Notes: generated from the sequence alone by a model not told the origin. 64,000 nt of DNA from Nectonema munidae (GCA_030549495.1 JAUIRK010001033.1:82586-146585), one strand, 5' to 3'; positions 23,856 through 35,809 are shown, counted from the stretch's first letter. A program made the numbers and translations.

Positions 23856-23999
23856 CTTGATGAAAAGTGTGAAAATATTTTGGATAAACGGTATATTTAT
23901 ACTGCCAAGGTAAATTGTCAAACTCTTCATCATCGTCGTCATTATGATAAAATATAACATCATCATCACTGAGCGAGCATGCTTCAATGAAAGCCAATG

Positions 24000-25040
24000 A
24001 GATCGATAAGTTTGTTAAAATGAAAGCATATATTGTCTTCTACAGCTTCCGTATATAAATACATGTATATGTTGAAATATAATAATTTTCGCCCTTTTTA
24101 TTTGTTGCAATATTAATAATGCATTTTAATATTTTAGAAAAACGTTTAAAGGAGTATATCTTTTAAATATCTTGAAATATCTTTTAGCGGCACTAAACAG
24201 CAAATTTTGGAGATTGTTAAAACAACTTCTTAAATACTCAAGCATCAATGACCCAACTGTTAAAAAGTATAAATGCACTCCTTGATTATCAAGTTGTATA
24301 CTTAAAGAGTAGGGTGAATCGAAATATTTGCGCATTTCTATTAAAGCCAATTACGGTGGGCTTGTTATTCCATTGATGTTTTCAATACTGGGGATCCTAG
24401 ATATCATTTGTGTTTGCTCAAGATTTGGAACTATTGACATCCAAAATACTTTTTTATTTACAAATACTCAAATCAATATAATAGTTATCTTATATTTTAA
24501 AGCAGATGTCATACAGATCGAAATCTACTAATAAATTGACATTTTCAATCCGATGAATTTTATTCAACCTTTCAAATATTTTCTCTTCTTGAAAGATTCA
24601 AGAAAAGTATGAAAAATATCATAACACTCAACATCCCTTTTTCGACCAGTATACCCCTGTCAACTGGGGCAGTGAGGTTGCTCCATAACTTTTATATTTT
24701 TGTAAAAAAACTTAAATTGAGTGATCTTTAATTTTTTTTTAGTTTACTTTAATTGAGCAATTTGACGTCTAAAAGTAACTGAAACGAAAGCTTAGTTTTA
24801 GTTAAAGTTAGAATGAAAAGTAAGCTGTGGCATTTTTTCTTTTGCTCCTTAAATTTGTGTAAAATGTGTTGTCTGATCAAATGAATGAATGAAAGAAGTA
24901 TAAATCAAGCTGTTATAAAATAAACAGAATATTTGTAAAAGGTATAAAATAAAACAAAATATATTCTTCTTCTCTTTTAAACTACGTTTTTAGCTTTTGC
25001 GTGTGTAGACATATTGTGAAGTAATGCGCTAACTTACTAA
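24000..25040. other. Upstream region of the putative prohormone gene
   Basis: No gene was recognised. A TATA-like tatttatatac on the minus strand lies near 24050, about 200 bp before the candidate ATG. This is only suggestive. The 74-residue minus-strand frame at 24126-24350 has no recognised homology. Confidence 0.3.
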
Positions 25041-25049
25041 CATTCAATC

Positions 25050-26045
25050 TTCCTTGGTACCTTCTTTCCATCTCCTTCATGGGGGCATGAAACTTTCCCC
25101 CTTTTTTTCGCTCACATCTTCTCAATTTTCTGGGAAATGGTCAAGATGCACATATAGAAGATAAACATTGAGACTCATGTTACATCCAGCCATGAAATTT
25201 TGAATTTCTTCCTACGATTTCTTTGTAGTCTGTACTCTTGTGATAGCCCAAGAAGTTTTGATCACATTCTTGAAGCTGATCCAAGTATTCTTTTTAACCT
25301 CACCAAGAAAGTTCTCGAAGTTTTCATCCTTCATGAGCTTTATTATGTCCGGACCAACAAATACTACCTCTTTAATCTTGGCACGCGAGAGATCAGGAAG
25401 CTTTTCGCTAAATAAGCAAAACCTTTTCGTTCCACTAGAAAAGCAATTACAAACTGTTTCATCAGCCGAAATTTAATGTGCAGTAGTGGCAGTAGAATCT
25501 CTATAGGATTCACCGACCTACATATAATCTTTAAATCATTCGGTTGAGATCTTTGCTTTAAGACCTCTTTTAGATGAATCAATAATTCATTGTTATAAAC
25601 ATATCCAAAATTTTTCTACTAGTCTGGACAAAATAGGGGACCAACACCTTCTCACGATGACGTTACAAGGAGAATGATGTACATTGAGCTAATATATCTT
25701 ATATTTAAGTCGTAAGCCTAAAAGCTTTGCTGATTCCTTTATCTGATTCATCACCGCTGTGAGTTTCGGTGCCTCAACTTAGTTGTACATTGTCCATACT
25801 ATTTGGAGGTAATGGGACTGGCAAATTTGGACTATGAGGAATATGTCACAATGCTGTTGGAAAATTCGGATCGGCAATATTTTTCCTTGTCTTTGAAATA
25901 TGCTCTTGGCCCTCTTGGACTTTGCATGCGCAGAAATAGCAATCATCATTGTGGTTTTTCTGCTCCCGCCACATCATTGGCACACCGAAGCACGTGGCCT
26001 TTTTTCACCTTTTGTCCACTGCCTCAATTCTTTAACCCATATTGA
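25050..26045 (-). pseudogene. Relic of an uncharacterised multicopy invertebrate gene family
   Basis: Minus-strand pieces recall a family of uncharacterised proteins that I know from many arthropod genomes, with conserved runs of the LLPPLHIKLGLMK and GCNMSLKMHFLHSHLDFFP type. Here one reads DCYFCACKV (near 25950), then NPIEILLPLLHIKFRLMKQF (near 25500), AKIKEVVFVGPDIIKLMKDE (near 25400-25340), and CNMSLNVYLLYVHLDHFPEN followed by EMERRYQGRLN (near 25180-25060). Stops and frameshifts separate the pieces, so this copy is dead. The function of the family is unknown to me, and it is probably tied to a mobile element. Confidence 0.5.
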
Positions 26046-26130
26046 ACAAACTAGATGAGGAACTCAGAGCTTAACTTGATCCCCAAATTCACCAAATTCA
26101 CTCCAAGCTAGCATAAAATAATATATTAAC

Positions 26131-26500
26131 CCTTGCTTGACGGACTCTTTTTTATTTACTCGGTTGACGGACTCTATGTAAATTTTACACCTATCAATTA
26201 TTTGCAATTTTTTAATATTTTTAATCGAAAACTATGTAACTAGGAAAAAAAAGGCAAGAGTAAAGTAATATATGGCATTTTTGCTGAAGATTTAAATTTT
26301 ATAGCAATAATTTTTTGATATAGTTTAACGCCATCTATCTTCAAATTAAATATAGCCCTATAGGAGAATATAACTTTTGAAAGATGTAATTTCATACTCA
26401 TGTGAGGAAAGTTTTGGTGCATTCCAATTCATTCATACATATCATGGATAATGGCGTGTGGCATGATAACATACTCTATCGACTTTAATACATTATGAAA
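26131..26500. other. AT-rich DNA beginning with a TTAACCCTT motif
   Basis: ttaacccttgcttgacggac at 26131 and ttaacccttcaatgggcgca at 27041 look like piggyBac-type left ends, but no inverted right end was found for either. The gacggactct block is repeated once, 33 bp downstream. Confidence 0.25.
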
Positions 26501-26511
26501 TAAAATATAAA

Positions 26512-26855
26512 GCAATATGTGGTTTCTCATTTTACATCACAAGAGTTTTTTTGATGATGAGTTTTCCATTACGCAATTCCATTTTATTTATACATGCAAC
26601 GATAACGGCACTGTGGGGAATGATAACTTGCGCATCGATATTTTTTGTCATCATAATCAATAACTATCTGTTGATTATTTGAGCAATATGTGGTTTACTT
26701 GATATCACTTTACATCAGAAGAGTTTTTTTGATAATGCGTTTCCCATTACGCAATTCCATTTTATTTATACATGCAACGATAACGGCACTGTGGGGAATG
26801 ATAACTTGCGCATCGATATTTTTCGTCATCATAATCAATAACTATCTGTTGATAC
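26512..26855. repeat. Tandem duplication, ~171-bp unit
   Basis: Two near-identical units begin gcaatatgtggttt at 26512 and 26683. Both contain cgataacggcactgtgggga and end in aataactatctgttgat. Few differences are visible, so the duplication is recent. Confidence 0.8.
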
Positions 26856-26899
26856 ACTTTATCTTAAGCCAGATTTATTGATCTTATATTCCTTTATCT

Positions 26900-27930
26900 G
26901 ATCTTGAACATTTCATAATGATCCACTTAAATCCTTTATTTCAAATAGAATTTTTTGATTTTGAACATTTCAGCAAAATAAACAATTTTGTTTATATTAA
27001 TTTTTGCTATTTTATTGTTTTTATACAAATCCACATTTTTAACCCTTCAATGGGCGCAATAGTAGTGGTGATCTGGTTTTTCGCAATGTATATATGAGAT
27101 ACATGTATATTTAGATAATATTTCACAGCGGTTTGATATAATCTATCTGATTTTAATAAAACACAAATAAAATAAAAGATTTATTTATGAAAATAAGTGG
27201 GTAAAGTAAGAAAAATTCATTTAATTATTGTTTTTGTACAAAAATGAACCTCAGCGTGTTCTAGAGGCAAATGTAAGTAAAAAACTAAGAGCACACATCC
27301 ATGGATGGGGGTATTTGAATTCTCTCAATCTCTTATATTTGGATTCTAGAACTAATGCTGTTAAAACTTTTTGCTTCCTCCTTCATAAAAAATATTCAGG
27401 CTCTCCTCTGACATTTTTGTCCTTACCCTCTTGTTTAAATTCGTGCTCACTACTCATCCTTTTGATTTTTCGATTTTGAAGAAAAATTATGGCCCTGCAA
27501 TAACAGTTTTTCATAAAAGCTCTTTTTATGGATACTTTTCCGTTTACCTACGTTTACACTTGATGTAGTGTCTCAACGAAAAATTGTACACCCACGCGGT
27601 TGTATAAAATCATCTTTATCGTGAATTAAAATAATTTTTTTTCTGAACTGACGATTTCTTCGGAATCTATCTACTCTTCACCTATCCTTAAATCTTCACT
27701 CATTGAAAAGTAGTTTTTACACTTGTCCGCGAACTTTTCAAACAATTTATTATCGGAGCAAGACTATGTATAGTTTTATTTCTTGTAGCGTATCATGATA
27801 ACGAAAACGTTTTTTAATCAAACAGCGGATTAAAATTCTAATTCAAAGTTCGTAAGTGATCTAAATTTTTCAATTCCATTTCTAATTAACTAAGAGTTAA
27901 CATCAAGATTTTGTCTTTTGCTATGTAAAG
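26900..27930. other. AT-rich DNA without recognised genes
   Basis: The 83-residue plus-strand frame at 27228-27479 has no recognisable homology. Nothing else was identified. Confidence 0.4.
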
Positions 27931-27973
27931 AACCAGCTTAAGGTAAATGAACTAATATTTTATATGGCTTTAC

Positions 27974-28207
27974 CTTATTTCGTTTTCTAAGCTTTGTAAA
28001 TGTAGTTTCTTCATTTTTTCCAATGTAAACATCTTTTTTATCCATATCATAACTAAAACTCTTTTTTTTATTTTCTTCACGATCAGAACCATTACTTCGA
28101 ACTTCAATATTATCAATTTTATCTGAATCAGTTTTTGAAAAATCAATTTTATTTTCACTTTCATTTTGAAGGGATTTGGAAATTTGCTCACCTATATTTT
28201 GTTCCAT
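27974..28207 (-). CDS. Possible first coding exon of an unidentified host gene
   Basis: The minus strand has ATG at 28207 followed by 78 open codons that end exactly at a good donor, aag then gtaaag, at 27974/27973 in phase 0. The protein begins MEQNIGEQISKSLQNES. It is strongly hydrophilic, rich in Lys, Asp, Glu and Ser, has no signal peptide or domain that I recognise, and ends KLRKRNK. The frame runs only eleven codons past the donor. No partner exon was identified. It could also be a chance open frame in AT-rich DNA. Confidence 0.3.
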
Positions 28208-28239
28208 TTTAGGTAAAAAATTTAAATAATTTATCAAAA

Positions 28240-29360
28240 CTAAATAAAAACTATTAAAATACCATATTAATACTTTTAAATGGAAAAAAAATTGAAAAAA
28301 AAAACAAATACTATACTTTTCAAATTTATATCAATTTTACTCGAAATGCAGCTTTGAAAAAAAATCTTTAAAAATCTAAAAAATTAATATAAGGCTAATG
28401 CCTATTAGTTTATACTCCTTTACTAATATAGGATGTAGTGTGTAACACATTTATTTGTGTAGATTGAACAAGATGAATGCAAAAATATTTATTTTGATAT
28501 AAAGTTTCCTTAGATAAACTTAATTTTGACATTAACGATGCACGTATTTGTTAGTTTTAAGGTTTTTATTTTTTCATTAATTTATGACATTCTATCTATA
28601 GCGATGTATATTAAGATGTGAACATTACACTTTTTCAAAATTGGATTCGCGTAAATTTCTCTTATTATTAGAATTGAGCTCATTTTCCTGTTTAAAATAA
28701 AGGATTTGAGGGGATTCAACTTAACAAAATGTGGAATCAACTGCATTCAACTAAAAAATACGGATAAAATGAAAATCTTTGAGTACAAAAATTATTTTGA
28801 ATTTTTCTAACATATTTAAACTTACATTAGATATAAAATTATTTTGAAGTTAGCTAAACTGGATTTACAACAGTAAAAATATTTAATAGGAAATATAAAA
28901 GGGGGTTCAAAGCTAAGAAATGAACAAAATTAAAACATTGTAAAAATATAGAAAATAAGTTTTTTATGGTTGTAATACTTGGCCAGACTTCAGCGTTATA
29001 GGAAAATAACGTTAAAATTCAGTGAATAATTGGACTAAAATTTAACATAATGTTCAAAATTGATGTGTTTTATAAGGGATCCAAAATTAAAATGGAATTT
29101 TTGAAGGGGTCCATTACTTGAAAGGCTTCAGAAACAATGAATTAGAGTAGAATCCGCAATTAATTCATATTATAAAGGGTAAATAAAATAGCTTTCCTTT
29201 TTTCACAAAAACACATGTTATCAATAGTGAAAAAAGTTTAAGTTAAAAATTATATAAGATTAGATTTTGACTTTTTCTAATAATTTGGGCTCTTTTATAT
29301 TTTTAACTCTTCCCGTTTATGATAAAATGACCTCATGAGCAACATGATTGTGCAATGTAC
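28240..29360. other. AT-rich DNA without recognised genes
   Basis: No coding region or transposon was recognised on either strand. Confidence 0.45.
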
Positions 29361-29371
29361 AATCACACAAT

Positions 29372-29474
29372 TCGTGAATCAAACGAATTCCTAAAATTTC
29401 TTCAGCAATCGATACAAGTGACGAAAAATATCGATCTCATATAATGTTCGGCATAATCACAGAGAGGACACACT
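29372..29474. repeat. Dispersed repeat, copy 1
   Basis: cacacaattcgtgaatcaaa followed by gaattcctaaaatttcttca and later cataatcacagagag matches 36412-36518 in the same order. Both copies lie upstream of a Jockey-type LINE insertion but outside the LINE itself in the second case. Confidence 0.65.
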
Positions 29475-29894
29475 TTTTATGGTGACCATTTTCCATAATG
29501 AATTTAACCCCGTTATACTGACATTCATACTCCGACTCCGACACTGTTCTCATCAAACAAAATGTTCTCACCCTGTTCTGTAAACCTTGTTAATCCGACA
29601 CAATTTATTTTATATTTTCGCTGAAACACATCATATAATAGAGGAGACTTATTATGACAAATAACAACAAATGAGCAAACTGCACTTTTCTATCTAAAGA
29701 AGATGACGAAAAGTAGCGCAAAGAAGAAGCAGCAATGCAAGATTGTAACATAACAAGTACAACTGATTTCACTTTTTCGCTTTGCGCTTCCGTTATTCAC
29801 CATCCTATTTTATCACACGTTTTTGCTACTCTCTCTCTCTCTCTTTACACCGCTGCTAATATCTCTCTCACTGCTCAGCTATATCATCTTACAC

Positions 29895-30692
29895 TAGGGT
29901 TGCCAGACGTCCCGATTTTTCGGGACTTGTCCGGATTTATATTATTTTGTCCCGCGTCCCGAATGCACAACTAGGGGACACCATTTGTCCCGATTTTAGC
30001 TTCCATAAAAAAAAAACTAGAATTATGAAATTTTTAGTTTTAAACTTAATTTTCTTATCTTATCATTTTTTATAGAAAAAAAAGATATTTATTAAAAAAA
30101 ATCTAAATTACATATGTCAAAATATTAAATATAAGGCACGTAAGTCTAGTAACTACATTTTGATATGGTTTCAAACTTCATTTTTTTATAATAACCAAAA
30201 AACGTGTGAATTCAAAATATAATGAGCCGCTTCAAAGATTTCACACACGATAAATAAATAATAAAAAAATATACATAACTATGTCAAGATGAAAAAACAC
30301 ATAATAATATGTAATTCCGACATCCGATTATTCTAGAATTTTTCAATAATCCTCATAGTGAAGCTTACTTATATTTTGTTCATAGTCTTGATTTTGTTTT
30401 CAGCAGTAGAATTATGAAAATTGAAAAAAGAAAAAACAGTTTTATTGAAGTTCTCGTTTGCCTGAATGAAATTACGCCTATACAATAAGATTTTATAAAT
30501 ATTTAACGTTACAATTAGTCAAGTTTAAACCGAATTTTATCAAAACAGCTTTGTGTGTCACGAAAAAATTCATTTGTTTAAAATTATTTATATTAATAAT
30601 TTAATAATAATTAGTTTTTATTAGTAATAAACTTAACATTATTCTGTCATAAAAGTGTCCCGATTTTTTATTTTTGAAATCTGGCAACCCTA
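29895..30692. mobile_element. 798-bp non-autonomous hAT element
   Basis: The ends are inverted (tagggttgccaga and tctggcaacccta) and flanked by perfect 8-bp duplications, TCTTACAC, at 29887-29894 and 30693-30700. Eight-bp duplications and this type of end are diagnostic of hAT. Subterminal regions carry repeated gtcccgat and gtcccg motifs, likely transposase-binding sites. The interior is AT-rich and non-coding. The MITE sits just upstream of LINE copy 1. Confidence 0.88.
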
Positions 30693-30821
30693 TCTTACAC
30701 TCAAGTACACAGCATCTTCATTCACATATTCTCCCATAGATGAAGAATAAAAAGAAGTCTAGCCAAGATCCTGGTCAGACACAAGTAATATTCATAAAAA
30801 TAATATAATAGCTAGGAATGA

Positions 30822-30853
30822 AGAGATTATTACGCAAATTCGTAATAATCTCT
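30822..30853 (+). other. Perfect 13-bp hairpin in the LINE copy 1 leader
   Basis: agagattattacg, loop caaatt, then cgtaataatctct forms a perfect stem just before the recognisable ORF1 sequence. Copy 2 lacks this part because it is 5'-truncated. Confidence 0.7.
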
Positions 30854-30855
30854 CA

Positions 30856-32007
30856 GTGAAGTCCGACTCGAGCTCCTCTGAGTGCGAATCCGATACCAGG
30901 AAAACTCAAAGCAAAAGAGACCACCCCTCGGACTCCAAATCGGATGGGGAATTTATCATAGTAAAGAGACGCACTAAACGCCAAGTCGTTAAGGCAGCTG
31001 CTGACACAGTCAGACCTAGGCCCAAATTTATCACTGTATTTTTAAAAAATATACCCAATCTTGGTAGTAAGCTGGCCACTTACAAAGAAATAATTTCACA
31101 AAAACCCAGGGTAAAAATTATTAACATGTTCAAATTGGGGAAACTCAATCTTATTAAAGTCTTGGTCGAGGATGTTGAGTCCAAGGACGCTCTCCTCCAA
31201 CCCTTCGCTAAATGACCATTTGTAAAGGGGTACGTACCCAAGGAAAAGGCGTGTGCAATAGTGATCAAGGGGCTGACGATGCAAGACGCATCAGATGTCT
31301 CTGATGCCATAAAACTCCTTGGGTACACATGTGCTGTTGAACCTCTATTTAAATCTATGGAAAAAGGGTCATGCTTAAAGGTAACCCTCGACAGCAAGGT
31401 AACTGTCGATAATCTGACAAAAAATGGACTCAACATTCTTGGCCTAAGATTTCGTTGCCATGAATTTCGTCCGAGAGCCAAAGCTCTACAATGTTACAAG
31501 TGCCAAAAATTAGGACACGTGTCAGCAGCATGCCAAAACAAAGAATGCTGTTTAATATGTGGGGGGGGGGGGGGGGGGGAACATGACCGCCGCACATGCA
31601 AGGAAACTCCAAAGGTAAGCAAATGCTATCTCTGCGGAGCCGAGGGACACTCCGCCGCATTTAACAACTGTCCAACAAAGATAGCAGCTCTTCAACACAA
31701 AGATGCCTCAAAAAAATCCCAGGTAAAGCCAAAGCAAGAAACTACCAAGGTAAATATTAAGGCTAAACCTGTGCAAGTAAACAAGCCCAAGCCATACATT
31801 CCAAAAACAGTATTAGCGGAGTCCTCTTATTCACAAGCAGTGACCAGCCCTATTTTACCTAAGGCACCATTATTAAATGAATCTTCCTTCTCTGAGGAAG
31901 CCATTATGAAAATAGCGCTTTCCATTTTTAAATCCCCAGTGTTCAAAGAACAACTGGAAAAAATGATGAGCGCAGTGGCTGCAGATCTTCTGCTAGAGTG
32001 CCAGTAA
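30856..32007 (+). pseudogene. LINE copy 1 ORF1 (gag-like, zinc knuckles), broken
   Basis: This is the RNA-binding ORF1 protein of the LINE. It starts with a Ser-rich region like that of copy 2 and has three cysteine clusters (CYKCQKLGHVSAAC, CCLICG...HDRRTC, CYLCGAEGHSAAFNNC). A TGA at 31213 replaces a Trp that copy 2 retains. The frame resumes to 32007. A run of 19 G at 31561-31579 replaces GGAGGTGA-like sequence and adds glycines inside the second knuckle. No clear ATG precedes the frame. Confidence 0.8.
31561..31579 (+). repeat. 19-bp poly-G run inside LINE ORF1
   Basis: The uninterrupted G run falls where copy 2 reads ggaggtgagcacgac. It keeps the frame. It may be a true expansion or a sequencing artefact, as at 63271-63515. 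Confidence 0.8.
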
Positions 32008-32033
32008 TTAGGATAGTGTAGTGCCAATCTGTC

Positions 32034-34710
32034 ATGCTCAAATTTTTGCATTTCAACATTAATGGCTTGGCTAAGAAACGTAGCGCTCTAATTGAGCTTC
32101 TGGCCGAACATAGCATAGACGTCTTCTCTCTGAATGAAGTCAAATCTCAAGCCAAGTATTCCATCCGCATCCTCGGATATAGGACATTTGTGCATCCTGG
32201 AACAAGCCACTCGCGAGGTCTAGCGATGGGTGTGCGAGAGGGGTTAAAGGTTTCCAACTTCACAATAAGTGACTCTGGGGACTCAATGGCTCTGAAGCTT
32301 GATCTTGGTAGAGCTGGAAATTTAGTGGTATTGGGCTGTTACAACCCGCCTAGTAACCCTCTGTTGGAATACGAATTTATTGAAAGATATCTTCGCTACT
32401 CCGATAAGGTGCTACTACTAGGTGACCTAAACGCTCACCACACTAGACTGTTTAGTGAAACCAATAGCGCGGCTGGCACCGACTTACTCAAGTTGGTAGA
32501 GGATTCGTATGCGTTTATCGCTAACGATCCAACACCGACTCGTGAAAAGAATGTGTTAGACCTTGCAATCATGTCTTTTAATCTAAGACCACTTCTAGCC
32601 TCAATAGTGGTTATCCAGGATTGCTGTGTATCTGATCACAAGCCCTTGTTGGTCACAGTTTCTTTAGGTCCACAATTCACGGCTGACAAGGGAAATTTAG
32701 TGAAGAGGTGGGTCTTCAGCCAAGCCAACTGGGATAGGTTTAGGTCGCTACTAAATGATTCGGCCCTGCGGGTCATGATGTGCATAGGAGTAAAACCTCC
32801 TGATGAACTCGCGGAGTGTGTCAACGATGCTATTCTCTCCGCGGCACGAGAGGCAGTTCCCTTGAAGGAGGTTAGAAAATACGAAAATCCAATTCCGAAG
32901 AATGTCCTATTACTCATCAAAGAAAAATGAGCTCTCTATAGAAAATACATTCACACTAGGGACGCCGAGACAAAGAATCTCATCAATCGATTACAAAAAC
33001 TCATTAGGAAAAAGCTCGGCGAAACCACATCTAGGAAAGTCAGAAGCATCACAAAAGCCTCTAACCCGCTACAGGGCTCTTCGAAGTTCTGGAACCTGGT
33101 TAGAGGGCTGAAGCTTGGCTGCAAAGGTCCAACGTCGGTCACTTGGAATAACCGAACAGCCATTGAGGCGGAAGATAAATGTGCACTGCTTGCTGATTAT
33201 TACGAAATGTGTATAGGACAAATCCAGGTCAGAAAAATTTTAATTCTGAAATTGAGTTTTTTAGGCGTTTACCTGCGACGAACGACACTAACTTCATCCT
33301 AGAGGACCTGATTCAAATAATTATAAAGCTTAAAGCTAGGAAAGCGGCGGGATGGGATGAAGTTAGTAACCTATTCATCAAGAATCTTACCCCTAGGTTT
33401 AGGGACGTCTTGCTGGCAATATATAACTCTTTTATAAAAGATGGGTTTTACCCTGACTGCTATAAAAGGGCTATACTTATTTGTATGCCAAAGGCTGGCA
33501 AGAAGAGCGGCAAACCGAGTGATCTACGGCCTATCAGTCTTCTCCCTTGCCTGAGCAAAGTGTATGACAAATTAATTTTTGGAGTACTCGATGCTTGGTG
33601 CAAGGAGCATGCAATAATCCCAAAAGAACAGTTTGGATTCCAAAAAGGTTTGTCAACAAATCATGCTCTGCTTACCTTGCATCATGATGTTGCAAAAAGC
33701 TTAAATGATGGCCTCTACGTTGGGATGATATCTTACGACCTGGAGAAGGCTTTTGATACGGTCTGGCATGAGGGTTTGCTGTTCAAACTAAGTAGCATGT
33801 TTGTGCCATCATGTATCTTCAAGGTAGTTCACAGTTTACTTTCTCGACGCTCATTCCAGATCAGAATAAATAACAAATTTTCAAGGAGAATAAGCCTAGG
33901 CCGCGGGGTCCCCCAAGGTTCACCTCTAAGCCCTCTTCTGTTCAACTTCTACATATCTGATATTAGGGACTCTTTCAATAAGTTAATCTATGCTAGGATA
34001 ATCAGTTTCGCAGACGACATATGTGTATATTATTCCGCTAAGCGTGTTCCGCGTATTTGCAAACACCTTACGGACGTAAATACCATATTAGGGGGTATTT
34101 CACTGGATGGAACCTAAAGGTGAATTACTCTAAATGCAAGTTCATCATCTTTGGCGCTAATTGTCCCAAAAATAACCGGCAAACTATAGGGAATATTCCC
34201 CGAGTTCTCCACCTAAAATATCTAGGAATCAATTGGGATGTAGGATTTAGTTTTCATCGTGAAGCTCACGAAAATGTAAAAAAAAAAAGGGGGGGAAGGA
34301 TCTAGCGCTATATGGATGTCTTAAAGACCTTGGGGTCAATTCCACGGTGGTAGGCAAGGTCATTAAAATCCTAACAATGCCGAAATTGACTTATGGAAAC
34401 TCCATTTTGGGATGCCTTCTCTCAACTTGGACCAACAAAATAGATGACCTCGTCTATAAACTTTTTAGGACTGTTTATGGCAACCCTTTCACTATTGCTC
34501 ATAGCCGGACCTCCTTTTCTTGGTTCCAGAAAAGGTTGGAGGAATTAAATAAAAAGTTTATAGAAAAATTAAGTACACACAAGCATTGCCGACAATTATG
34601 CCAAGCTTGGCAGCTGACGCAAACCCAGGCTGAAGCGTTCTTGGGGGTATATGCTAAAAAAAGAGAAAAGTTATCCTACACTACCCATATACAATAGCCC
34701 CCAAGCAATA
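32034..34710 (+). pseudogene. LINE copy 1 ORF2 (endonuclease-reverse transcriptase), broken
   Basis: It starts MLKFLHFNINGLAKKRS, as in copy 2. Relative to copy 2 there is a nonsense change at 32928 (CGA to TGA), a one-base loss near 33205, a lost G in the run near 34093, and a changed A/G-rich run near 34280. The catalytic motifs (SDHKPL, FADD) are still present. The stop at 32928 and the one in ORF1 are single C-to-T or G-to-A transitions. Confidence 0.85.
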
Positions 34711-35494
34711 GGGAATTCTGCGTTCTGCGATATAGTTCTGTTTTTTTCTGAGTTCTAGATCCGCCTACTTAAATTTAGGATTGGCACAAGGTATAAGTCC
34801 CAAAACAGTTTCATGTTACGAGCTAGGTTAGGCATAGTCGGTAATCTGGCCTCTATAGGAGTCCGCTTGTAGGACCGTTTAAACATTCCAATATTAAAAC
34901 ATATATCCTAGGGACGACATTTAGGGATGGAATCAAATTCCAGGGGTAGATTGTTCCTAACCTAGCATGCCTTAAATTATGTATATCTTTATTAACCCCT
35001 ATAACATGTATCAAATATTATTTATTAATAATATATAAGATATTGCATGCCTTCAAACGCTTCTATTTTTGTAGCATATACCTTTTATAATCATATTCTT
35101 TTATTTAGGAACAAGATACATTCCGTTGTGCCGGTTTTTTACCCTGGTTTTCTTCCTCTGAAGAATTCAAAGGTTTTTACGGTTAGGTAGTGCTCTAGCG
35201 ACCCGATTCTACGTGGTTAGTAATCAAGCTATCACTAGACAATAAGTTTGTTTCCCAAATTGGGAGCGTTCGCGTTAGGATTGTATCGATCACTCGGCTG
35301 TATTTATATATTGTAACATAAATTCTTGTAAAATAATATATATGACAAGATATAGATATGCAGAAACAAGGGCCGGTAGGTGTTTAGTGGGATGGAAAGT
35401 CCAGGTAGACCTGGACTCAGCATTACGGGCGGGCCACGATATCCGAAAGGATGGGTGCGAACGCCACAAACAACTTAACTTAACTTAACTTAAA
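34711..35494 (+). other. 3' UTR of LINE copy 1
   Basis: Nearly identical to 40458-41230 of copy 2. The last 110 bp are GC-rich, with a perfect hairpin agtccagg-taga-cctggact and the tetraloop hairpin atcc-gaaa-ggat, then (cttaa)n. Confidence 0.8.
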
Positions 35495-35722
35495 AGCACT
35501 TTCAACTGATTTGAATTTCATTGAGTGCAACCCAAAACTACATTTTCGTCATCACCACAATATAATGGCTTTATACTATGATTTACAACAAAAATCAATT
35601 GAAAGTTCGACTTCTATTAAAGATTTTTTTTAAAAGCTTGAAAGATATTTTTAAAATCTTTTTTTTTATACTTTTTACACTCTGTTTGACAAGAATATAA
35701 ATAGTTATGCTTGAGTACAACA

Positions 35723-35799
35723 AACTTCATTAATCCGACATTTCGTAATCCGACAAAAAAAACTTAGGTACCAACGATGTCGGATTAACAAGGTCTGAC
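35723..35799. mobile_element. Small palindromic MITE, possibly pogo/Tigger-like
   Basis: acttcattaatccgaca on the left mirrors tgtcggattaacaaggt on the right, with a second taatccgac inside. The same end-like sequence, ccttgttaatccgaca, appears at about 29582. Ends of this kind occur in pogo/Tigger elements. The assignment is tentative. Confidence 0.45.
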
Positions 35800-35809
35800 C
35801 TTACTTAGT

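Larger units (their letters stand above)
30720..35494 (+). mobile_element. Jockey-superfamily LINE, copy 1 (broken)
   Basis: This copy is closely related to the LINE at 36644-41244 from ORF1 through the 3' UTR. It has extra sequence at the 5' side up to about 30720, but its exact start was not determined. It ends in (CTTAA)n near 35475-35494. No target duplication was found. Both ORFs are broken by stops and frameshifts, so it can move only with help from another copy, if at all. Confidence 0.85.

Noticed and set aside
23701-23997. Acidic 98-residue minus-strand frame overlapping prohormone exon 1
   Set aside because: It has no ATG at its start and no match to known proteins; the overlapping frame gives a signal peptide with phase-matched splicing.
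26131-27060. A complete piggyBac-type MITE between the two TTAACCCTT motifs
   Set aside because: The motifs are in the same orientation and no inverted right end was found.
35370-35470. Resemblance of the LINE 3' tail (gatggaaagtcc) to the RNase P RNA core
   Set aside because: Only a short match; the block repeats with the LINE copies and no RNase P fold could be supported.
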